From Collinsella aerofaciens (lineage in GTDB: Bacteria; Actinomycetota; Coriobacteriia; Coriobacteriales; Coriobacteriaceae): DNA of 56,768 nt. The translations under genes were made by a program, and so were the position numbers. The stretch's first letter is position 1, and each line of letters begins with the position of its first letter. Of this stretch, positions 1 to 5,706 are shown piece after piece. The DNA is taken from positions 1 through 56,768 of the forward strand of contig NZ_JADNGN010000012.1 in the NCBI RefSeq assembly GCF_015553355.1, read 5' to 3'. The notes under the pieces were generated by a model. It was given only the letters and a program-made list of their open reading frames with translations, made no database searches and was not told the DNA's origin.

Positions 1-375
1 CCTCTCGGCGGCCTTGCGAAAAACAAATCCAAGTTAGACCATTTCAAATGGTTCGATGTCTGCCCGGATGCGACACTGAAGTAAGTGTCCATCCTCGCAG
101 TATCCGGTTCTCAAGGTGCACGCCCCGCGGCTCATCCGGTTCCACCGGGCCGCGCGGCAAGGAGATATATTGCCAGACCGCGAAGCCTTGTGGGACGTCA
201 ATTCCACTCTTCACAAGTCCTACACAACATATCGCTTTCTATAGGTAATAGAAAGACTGGTGCGGATCTTCCGCACGTATCAGATGATGACCCTTTGGTT
301 CAGGAATATATAGAGATCGGTCACCTGTAAGTGTCTATCTACCCGCGCTTTTAGCAATGTAAACCGCGCTTCAGA
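1..375. other. Non-coding left edge, possibly rRNA-operon leader or spacer
   Basis: No convincing gene. The short open frames here lack ribosome-binding sites and recognisable protein features. The stretch contains several small inverted repeats: GACACT/AGTGTC near 70-87, CTTTCTAT/ATAGAAAG at 235-255, and GTGCGGA/TCCGCAC at 260-276. Read on the minus strand, the CCTTGAGAACCGGATA stretch around 105-120 resembles the TTGARAAC-type motif seen in rRNA leaders and 16S-23S spacers of Gram-positive bacteria. An rRNA operon might therefore begin just left of the window on the minus strand. That is a weak inference from memory. Confidence 0.25.
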
Positions 376-412
376 TAAAAAGAGGGAGCGCCGCGCACAA
401 CGCGACACTCCC
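376..412 (-). terminator. Intrinsic terminator of infC-rpmI-rplT
   Basis: On the minus strand, about 20 bases after the rplT stop, a 12-bp stem (GGGAGTGTCGCG with CGCGGCGCTCCC, two G-U pairs) and a 5-base loop are followed by TCTTTTTA. This is a classic intrinsic terminator closing the ribosomal-protein operon. Confidence 0.85.
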
Positions 413-433
413 CTAGCGATTCAAGAGAATCTA

Positions 434-793
434 TTAGGCCTCGAGAGCCTTCTTGGCGATGTTAGCCAGCTCGTTGAAGGACTCGATGTCCTCGTAAGCC
501 ATCTGAGCCAGGACCTTGCGGTCGAGCTCGATGCCGGCAACCTTCAGGCCGTGCATGAACTGAGAGTAAGAGATGTCGTTCAGACGAGCAGCAGCGTTGA
601 TACGAGTGATCCAGAGAGAACGGATCTCGCGCTTCTTGTTGCGGCGATCACGATACTGATACTGCAGGGAGTGCTGGACCTGCTCTTTAGCATGCTTGTA
701 AGTACGCGAAGCGGCACCGTAGTAACCCTTCGCACGGTGCATAACGGTACGGCGCTTCTTCTTGGCGGCAACAGCGCGCTTAATACGTGCCAT
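434..793 (-). CDS. rplT: Large-subunit ribosomal protein bL20
   Basis: Ribosomal protein L20 binds 23S rRNA early in 50S assembly. The 119-residue length, the start MARIKRAVAAKKKRRTVM and the lysine/arginine-rich N-terminal tail followed by a compact helical C-terminal domain are typical of the family. A Shine-Dalgarno AGGAG sits upstream of the ATG. It is the last gene of infC-rpmI-rplT, 39 bases after rpmI. In Bacillus, L20 represses its own operon through the infC leader; the leader at 1631-1800 may serve the same purpose here (inference). Confidence 0.97.
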   Translation of the reverse strand: MARIKRAVAAKKKRRTVMHRAKGYYGAASRTYKHAKEQVQHSLQYQYRDRRNKKREIRSLWITRINAAARLNDISYSQFMHGLKVAGIELDRKVLAQMAYEDIESFNELANIAKKALEA

Positions 794-832
794 GTTCTAT
801 CAACTCCTAGACGGTAAAACGAAAAAACGAAC

Positions 833-1024
833 TTAGGCGAGACGCGACTTGATGACCTTGCGGTCGGCAGCGGCGATCTCGGTCTCCTGACGGAAGCCAC
901 GCTTACGCTTGGTGGACTTCTTGCTCAGGATGTGGCTCTTGAAAGCCTTGGCGCGCATAAGCTTGCCGGTACCAGTCTTGCGGAAACGCTTCTTGGTGCC
1001 GCTGTGGGACTTCATCTTAGGCAT
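833..1024 (-). CDS. rpmI: Large-subunit ribosomal protein bL35
   Basis: A 63-residue, very basic protein starting [20 protein letters not shown], which is the L35 signature. It is a structural component of the 50S subunit. An AAGGAG ribosome-binding site lies at good spacing before the ATG. It sits between infC and rplT, the conserved order in most bacteria, and is 32 bases downstream of infC. Nothing unusual is seen. Confidence 0.97.
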   Translation of the reverse strand: MPKMKSHSGTKKRFRKTGTGKLMRAKAFKSHILSKKSTKRKRGFRQETEIAAADRKVIKSRLA

Positions 1025-1056
1025 GAAATACTCCTTAATCGGTTACAGAACACTAG

Positions 1057-1626
1057 TTACTTGGTATCGCTTGCCGCTTTATCCTCATCGAAGGCGCCCT
1101 TAATCGGGGCGAGCAGCATAAGCATGTTACGGCCTTCCATCTTAGGCTTGGACTCGACCGTAGCGTAAGGCTTGAGATCCTCGGCGAGGCGCTCGAGAAC
1201 GTTAAGGCCCTGCTCCGGGTGAGCCATCTCACGGCCGCGGAACATGATGGTGATCTTAACGCGTGCGCCCTTCTTGAGGAAACGCAGAACGTGGCCCTTC
1301 TTGGTCTCGTAGTCGCCAACGTCGATCTTGGGTCGGAACTTCATTTCCTTGACCTCGACCTTGGACTGGTTCTTACGAGCAGCCTTGGCCTTCATGGCCT
1401 GCTGGTACTTGAACTTACCGTAGTCCATGACCTTGCAGACCGGCGGCTCCGCGTTGGGAGCGATCTCGACCAGGTCGAGACCCTGATCGTCGGCGACGCG
1501 CTGGGCATCGCGGATGGCGAACAGGCCGAGCTGAGAGCCATCGACGCCAATCAAACGGCACGAAGATGCAGTGATCTCGTCGTTGATGCGGGTGTCATCA
1601 GACTTAGCTATTTTCCCTACCTCCAT
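1057..1626 (-). CDS. infC: Translation initiation factor IF-3 (true start probably AUA at 1611)
   Basis: IF-3 binds the 30S subunit and enforces start-codon fidelity. The N-domain motif RLIGVDGSQLG, the linker and the C-domain stretch PEQGLNVLERLAEDL are all present. Coordinates give the longest ATG frame (189 residues). That ATG at 1626 has no ribosome-binding site and itself overlaps one: ATGGAGG. The GGAGG lies 8 bases before an in-frame ATA at 1611-1609, giving MAKSDDTRINDEI, which aligns with where family members begin. IF-3 genes are known for using rare AUU/AUC/AUA-type starts that let IF-3 repress its own translation. I therefore think the real protein is 184 residues from AUA. It is the first gene of the operon with rpmI and rplT. 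Confidence 0.95.
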   Translation of the reverse strand: MEVGKIAKSDDTRINDEITASSCRLIGVDGSQLGLFAIRDAQRVADDQGLDLVEIAPNAEPPVCKVMDYGKFKYQQAMKAKAARKNQSKVEVKEMKFRPKIDVGDYETKKGHVLRFLKKGARVKITIMFRGREMAHPEQGLNVLERLAEDLKPYATVESKPKMEGRNMLMLLAPIKGAFDEDKAASDTK

Positions 1627-1630
1627 TCAT

Positions 1631-1664
1631 AAAAAAATAACCCGGCGCTTCTCAGCAACCAGGT
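1631..1664 (-). terminator. Attenuator-like terminator in the infC leader
   Basis: On the minus strand ACCTGG (1664-1659) pairs with CCGGGT (1645-1640). A nested GCT-GAGA-AGC tetraloop hairpin sits inside, and the stem is followed by TATTTTTTT. The U-run ends only a few bases before the infC ribosome-binding site, so this is an intrinsic terminator placed to control read-through into infC. Just upstream, GAGCAGC and GGCGCC could pair with GTTGCT and GCGCC of this terminator as an antiterminator (inference). The arrangement recalls the L20-controlled infC leader of Bacillus. Confidence 0.7.
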
Positions 1665-1800
1665 CGTACACATAGACTTCCTCGATTTGAGGAAGGTAAT
1701 CTAAGTTGTATGACCAGTCAGCTGCTCATTGGCGCCAAAAGGTGGGAACCCTCGGGTTCCTCTTTAGGGCATTGCGGGAACAACGCCCTGCGAATAATAA
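1665..1800 (-). promoter_or_regulatory. Structured 5' leader of infC operon
   Basis: Three further hairpins lie upstream of the attenuator: CTTCCTC/GAGGAAG around 1677-1695, GGAACCC/GGGTTCC at 1745-1760, and AGGGC-A-TTG/CAA-C-GCCCT at 1766-1789. A long structured untranslated leader before infC is expected for an L20- or attenuation-controlled operon. I cannot show that it matches the known L20 leader family; a covariance-model search would decide. Confidence 0.5.
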
Positions 1801-1828
1801 CACGTACAGCGCGTTATCACATTACGTA

Positions 1829-1896
1829 CACGAAAAAGGGGCCTTGACCCCCTTGAACGCTCACTTGCATGTATGGTGCCCGAGGCGAGACTCGAA
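1829..1896 (-). repeat. Duplicated tRNA-Leu 3' end plus terminator (copy A)
   Basis: This 68-base segment is nearly identical to 2012-2080, differing at a few positions inside the terminator loop. It contains the 3' 23 bases of tRNA-Leu (CCA end, discriminator, acceptor 3' strand and part of the T arm) and the downstream terminator. It lacks the 5' two thirds of a tRNA, so it is not a functional gene. A repeated tRNA 3' end is what site-specific integration into a tRNA leaves behind. Confidence 0.85.
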
Positions 1897-2011
1897 GGGT
1901 CTTCGCTTCGCGAAGCCGCGGGCTTCGGGCGCACGGCGCCCTCGCCACGCTCCGCTACAAACAGGCCACAGGCCTGTTTGCTTAACGCTCCGCGCGCTCA
2001 CGCGAGTTCGG
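1897..2011. repeat. 115-bp palindrome-rich insert between tRNA-Leu end repeats
   Basis: Between the two direct repeats lies a short GC-rich stretch with several palindromes: CTTCGCTTCGCGAAG, GGCGCAC/GGCGCC-type pairs, and ACAGGCC/GGCCTGT. No coding potential is seen. It may be the residue of an excised or decayed integrated element, or a small repeat that uses tRNA ends as target. Confidence 0.55.
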
Positions 2012-2057
2012 CACGAAAAAGGGAGCCTAGACCCCCTTGAACGCTCACTTGCATGTA
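2012..2057 (-). terminator. Terminator of tRNA-Leu (within repeat copy B)
   Basis: On the minus strand, a short way after the tRNA 3' end, GGGGG...CTCCC forms a stem with a 6-base loop followed by TTTTT. The equivalent sequence in repeat copy A (GGGG...CCCC TTTTT) keeps the same shape. Confidence 0.65.
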
Positions 2058-2144
2058 TGGTGCCCGAGGCGAGACTCGAACTCGCACGTTGTTGCCAACG
2101 GTGGATTTTGAGTCCACTGCGTCTGCCAATTCCGCCACTCGGGC
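2058..2144 (-). tRNA. tRNA-Leu (anticodon CAA)
   Basis: Read on the minus strand this 87-base sequence folds as a class II tRNA. The acceptor is GCCCGAG/CTCGGGC with discriminator A and encoded CCA. The anticodon stem is GTGGA/TCCAC around loop CTCAAAA. The long variable arm is GTTG-GCAA-CAAC, and the T arm is GCGAG/CTCGC around TTCGAGT. The anticodon CAA reads the leucine codon UUG. Its 3' end is repeated downstream at 1829-1896. Confidence 0.96.
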
Positions 2145-2183
2145 ACGCAATGCGTGAGTTAGTTTATCACAGCTTTCTACCGA

Positions 2184-3617
2184 TTAGTCCGAAAATGGAA
2201 CTTCGAGCATTTCGATGAGTTCGACCGTGCGGAGCATCTCGCGCCGACGGCATCCGCGACCGTCGACCGAAGCCTCACCCATCTGGTTATCGTAAGGGTC
2301 CTCGCGCATGCCGTCGAAAGAGGGCTCAAACTCTGCCTGGAATCGATTGTTGGCCACCATACGCCACGGGTCGAGATTGCCAAAGTAGTGGCGGCGGCGC
2401 CACTCCTCCCCCATCCTGCGAGCAGAAGATCCAAATGACACGTCGGCGTTGAGCCAACCGGTCTGCGGCGTATAGAACTCTGCCCAGTCGTGCGACCCCA
2501 CCGAATCGGGCGCAACGTACAGGCCGCTCTGCCAACGGGCAGGCACGCCCGCGATACGGCACATGGTGATAAACGTGAGCGCCATAACGCCGCAATCGCC
2601 GCGGAGCGAATGCGCGCAGTCATCGGCAATAGATCCCAAAAGCAAGTACGGCGGCTGATAGCGATAGTCGATATGCTGCGTCAGGTAATCATAGATAGCA
2701 CGGGCGCGATCGAGCGGATCCTCGAGTCCGTCAACAACACCGGCCGTCAGCTGCTGCAGATACGGTGTGAATGCAATGTGCGGACGGTCCTCGGAAATAT
2801 CCTCGGGCAGAGGCGCGTCCATACGCGGATGAACCGGAAGTGTGCCACCGTAGACATCACAATAAGCAGCATCGATGTGATAACGATAGGTCACCGAGAA
2901 TGAGCGTTCACTCGAAGAAGACCACGAGGCGGTACGTGCCGAAGCGTTCGCGGGAGCAACAGCACCCTCCGGCGTCATGTCGAGAATCTCGACCCGAGAC
3001 TGCTGACGACAGGCAGCCGCGACGGGAAGCCAAGCGCAAACGGTCTCCCCCTCCAGAGCGCCGGGGACAGACAAGGACGCCTTAAGCGTAATAACGCGAG
3101 TCAATCCGTTTTGCGACTCCATCTCCTTGAGCATCTCGTTGCGCAGTGCTATTCCGTCCGTAGAATCGGGACGCATGCCGGGGACCTCTTTGGGATATAC
3201 GCGAAGCGAATCGAGGAAGCTATCGAGAACGAACAGCTCGCCATCGATAAAGCGCCAGTCAATACGCTCACGGTCAATCAAGTCGTCAAACTGCTCCTCG
3301 GTAAACTCAGGCCACTCCTCGCGAATCATCGCAATAGCCCGAGCGCGCAACACCGAAAAATGAAGCGGCGTCTCAAGCATGCGATACCGCTCGGCACGAA
3401 CGCAGGCAGCAAGCGAGGGATCGGGATCTTGGGCAAGTAGGCGGTCGCAAGCCTCAATAGCCTGCGAAAGATACCCCGCGTCCTTTAAACGCAGAATCTC
3501 GGGTGGCAAGCCAACATCTAGAAAACGGAAGTCATCATTGCAAACATCAACAGAGCAACCAACAGGACCCTCGTCAATAACCTTCCCATCCGAAGGCAGC
3601 ACATTAATAACAGCCAT
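2184..3617 (-). CDS. Transglutaminase-like superfamily protein
   Basis: A 477-residue cytoplasmic protein with a C-terminal transglutaminase-like (papain-fold) domain. The likely triad is Cys342 in GDCGVMALTF, His376 in SHDWAEFY and Asp392 in NADVSFG. The family includes proteases and peptide-modifying enzymes; the substrate is unknown. The N-terminal ~200 residues look like a helical domain with no motif I recognise. I chose the ATG at 3617 because GGAG lies at good spacing; the same frame extends upstream to 3806 without another ribosome-binding site. No signal peptide is visible. It stands alone between tRNA-Leu and fba. Confidence 0.8.
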   Translation of the reverse strand: MAVINVLPSDGKVIDEGPVGCSVDVCNDDFRFLDVGLPPEILRLKDAGYLSQAIEACDRLLAQDPDPSLAACVRAERYRMLETPLHFSVLRARAIAMIREEWPEFTEEQFDDLIDRERIDWRFIDGELFVLDSFLDSLRVYPKEVPGMRPDSTDGIALRNEMLKEMESQNGLTRVITLKASLSVPGALEGETVCAWLPVAAACRQQSRVEILDMTPEGAVAPANASARTASWSSSSERSFSVTYRYHIDAAYCDVYGGTLPVHPRMDAPLPEDISEDRPHIAFTPYLQQLTAGVVDGLEDPLDRARAIYDYLTQHIDYRYQPPYLLLGSIADDCAHSLRGDCGVMALTFITMCRIAGVPARWQSGLYVAPDSVGSHDWAEFYTPQTGWLNADVSFGSSARRMGEEWRRRHYFGNLDPWRMVANNRFQAEFEPSFDGMREDPYDNQMGEASVDGRGCRRREMLRTVELIEMLEVPFSD

Positions 3618-3758
3618 ACCAAACTCCAAGTCATTAGAACTCTTGAAGTCCATTGTAGCGAGATAAAAAGAAAGCCCCAATAAAGGAACCCTCAACACCG
3701 ATAAACGGTACCTATAAAAAATGAATTCAGCCCAGTAACCCTGTGGCGAGTTAACGAA

Positions 3759-3851
3759 GGAGGCCCCGTTCACCCGAAGCTTTTCCCATTGCGCGACTTC
3801 TGGCAAAGCCAGGTGAGCGCAAGGGAAAAGCGTAGGGTGAACGGGGCCTCC
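3759..3851. repeat. 93-nt long imperfect palindrome downstream of fba
   Basis: GGAGGCCCCGTTCACCC (3759-3775) pairs perfectly with GGGTGAACGGGGCCTCC (3835-3851). Inside, GCTTTTCCC/GGGAAAAGC, GCGC/GCGC and GGC/GCC continue the pairing down to a short loop. The total is about 35-40 paired bases. It lies 22 bases after the fba stop and could act as its terminator, but it lacks a clear U-run and is far longer than normal. A small palindromic repeat element is equally possible. Confidence 0.85.
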
Positions 3852-3873
3852 GACGGGAAAGTTAAACCGCTAC

Positions 3874-4740
3874 TTACGCCTTGTTGACGGAGCCAAACTC
3901 CTCCATGAGCTCCTTGGTGCGGGCAACGATGTTGTCGCGACCAGGCTTGAGGAGCTTGCGGGGGTCAAAGCCCTTGCCCTGCTGATCCTTGCCAGCCTCG
4001 ATGTACTCGCGAACGCCCTTGGCGAAGACGAGCTGCAGGTCGGTGTTGACGTTGATCTTGGAGATACCCAGGGAGATGGCCTTCTTGATCTGATCCTCGG
4101 GGATGCCGGTGCCACCGTGCAGAACGAGGGGCAGGTCGCCGGTCTCGGCCTTGATCTCGCCCAGACGCTCGAAGGAAAGGCCAGCCCAGTCGGCGGGATA
4201 CACGCCGTGGATGTTGCCGATACCGCAGGCGAGGAAGTCGACGCCCAGGTCAGCAATCTGCTTGCACTCAGCGGGGTCAGCGAGCTCGCCGTTGGAGGTC
4301 ACGCCGTCCTCGGTGCCGCCGATGCCGCCGACCTCGGCCTCGATGGACATGCCCTTGGAGTGGGCAAGCTCAACGAGCTCCTTGGTGCGGTCGAGGTTAA
4401 GCTGGAAGGTCTCCTCGTGAGAGCCGTCATACATGATGGACGTGAAGCCGGCCTCGATGCACTTGAAGCAGTCCTCGTAAGAACCGTGATCGAGGTGAAG
4501 GGCGACGGGAACGGTAACGCCCGTGGCCTCGACGGCAGCCTTGACCATGTCGGCGCAGACCTTGAAACCGCCCATCCACTTAGCGGCACCAGCGGTGCAC
4601 TGAAGGATCAGCGGAGACTTGGCCTCCTCGGCGGCCTGGAGAATAGCCAGGGTCCACTCGAGGTTGTTGGTGTTGAAGGCACCGAGAGCGTACTTGCCGG
4701 CCTCGGCCTTCTTGAGCATGTCTGCTGCGTTGACGAGCAT
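3874..4740 (-). CDS. fba: Class II fructose-1,6-bisphosphate aldolase
   Basis: Cleaves fructose 1,6-bisphosphate to dihydroxyacetone phosphate and glyceraldehyde 3-phosphate in glycolysis and catalyses the reverse reaction in gluconeogenesis. The zinc-site motif LHLDHG (His82, Asp84, His85), the EVGGIGGTEDG loop and the phosphate-binding HGGTGIP are all present. The protein is 288 residues, normal for the family. The start at 4740 has AGGAGG 8 bases upstream; the frame runs further back to 5007 but that part has no conserved features. Single-gene unit, with the long palindrome at 3759-3851 downstream. Confidence 0.95.
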   Translation of the reverse strand: MLVNAADMLKKAEAGKYALGAFNTNNLEWTLAILQAAEEAKSPLILQCTAGAAKWMGGFKVCADMVKAAVEATGVTVPVALHLDHGSYEDCFKCIEAGFTSIMYDGSHEETFQLNLDRTKELVELAHSKGMSIEAEVGGIGGTEDGVTSNGELADPAECKQIADLGVDFLACGIGNIHGVYPADWAGLSFERLGEIKAETGDLPLVLHGGTGIPEDQIKKAISLGISKINVNTDLQLVFAKGVREYIEAGKDQQGKGFDPRKLLKPGRDNIVARTKELMEEFGSVNKA

Positions 4741-4934
4741 AAAAGAAACCTCCTGTAAGGTTGCTCCGATAACGCCTGAGATTTTACCACGACATACCCA
4801 AGCATAAACGTTCGTTTGTTCACGAATACCATCCGATTGGACAAATTTTGACCGTTTGCCCCACAGAATCGACCCACTGGGGAAAATAGCTTGACGATTG
4901 AGCGGTCTTCGTGGTTCGAAAGACGGCTTCGAGC

Positions 4935-5618
4935 CTACATCTGCATAAACGGATTCTGCATAAGTTCGCGCGCCATCGTGGTCGAATCGCCATGGCCCGT
5001 CAAGCAAACGGTATCGGGCGGAAGCGTCTTGGCAAGTTTGGAGAGCGAGCGCATAATCGCCGCCTCGTCACCGCCGGAAAGATCGGTACGACCGTGGCTG
5101 CCCGGGAAAAGCGTGTCGCCCACAAAGGCGACGTTCCCCTGCTCGGTCGCGGCGAACAGGACGATGCCGCCCGGCGTATGCCCCGGCGTCTCGATCACCT
5201 GCAGGCAGACGTCGCCCACCTCGATTGTATCGCCCTCGGCAAGCAAACGCGTCGGCTCACCCGGATCGGGCGTCTCGATACCCCACATGGTGCGCTGCTC
5301 CTCGATATTTGCGCGAGGTACCGTCACGTCCTTAGCGCACAACTCATATAGTGCGCCGTCGCCAACAACAGCTCGAACCCCGGCGACCCCGCCAACATGG
5401 TCGGCATGACCGTGCGTGCAGACAGAGCCGAGTACGCGCACCTCGGGATGCGCGGTGCGGATATGCTCCACAAGACGCTCGCCCTCCCACGCCGGATCGA
5501 CGATTAAGCACTCGTCATTCGAAATCACGGCGTAACTGTTGGTCTGAATGGGGCCGTTGACGAGTGTCTCAATCGAAGCCGCACCTCGGGGTGTCAGGTC
5601 CAAAGTCATATCGCCCAT
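4935..5618 (-). CDS. Metallo-beta-lactamase-fold hydrolase (glyoxalase II-like)
   Basis: A 227-residue cytoplasmic enzyme with the metal-binding motif THGHADH near residues 68-74, later His in TPGHTPGG, Asp in FVGDTLF and a C-terminal TGHGDST. This pattern is typical of glyoxalase II-like thioester hydrolases. The exact substrate cannot be read from sequence. Two ATGs compete: 5624 is only 2 bases from the AAGGAGG, while 5618 (MGDMTLDL) has the usual 8-base spacing, so I chose 5618. It follows rel in the same direction after a hairpin at 5641-5672, so it may be partly co-transcribed with recJ and rel. That order is common in Gram-positive bacteria. Confidence 0.88.
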   Translation of the reverse strand: MGDMTLDLTPRGAASIETLVNGPIQTNSYAVISNDECLIVDPAWEGERLVEHIRTAHPEVRVLGSVCTHGHADHVGGVAGVRAVVGDGALYELCAKDVTVPRANIEEQRTMWGIETPDPGEPTRLLAEGDTIEVGDVCLQVIETPGHTPGGIVLFAATEQGNVAFVGDTLFPGSHGRTDLSGGDEAAIMRSLSKLAKTLPPDTVCLTGHGDSTTMARELMQNPFMQM

Positions 5619-5640
5619 GCGCATACCCTCCTTCTAAAAT

Positions 5641-5672
5641 ACGTTCGAGGCACCAAACGATGCCTCGAACGT
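5641..5672 (-). terminator. Intercistronic hairpin between rel and the MBL gene
   Basis: A perfect 12-bp stem, ACGTTCGAGGCA with TGCCTCGAACGT, around an 8-base loop is followed on the minus strand by ATTTTAG. It probably acts as a weak terminator or RNA-processing site that lowers expression of the downstream gene. Confidence 0.6.
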
Positions 5673-5706
5673 AACCAATATCTATGATGCTGAGAGGCTC
5701 TCGCAC

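Noticed and set aside
48-330. Two short plus-strand open frames at the left edge
   Set aside because: No ribosome-binding site, no protein features, and the region is full of small inverted repeats suggesting non-coding RNA or spacer.
1829-1896. Second tRNA-Leu gene
   Set aside because: Only the 3' 23 bases of the tRNA are present; D arm, anticodon arm and 5' acceptor strand are missing.
5641-5672. LexA box (contains GTTCGA and TCGAAC)
   Set aside because: The half-sites are in the wrong order and spaced as a 12-bp hairpin stem, so it reads as an intercistronic hairpin rather than TCGAAC-N4-GTTCGA.
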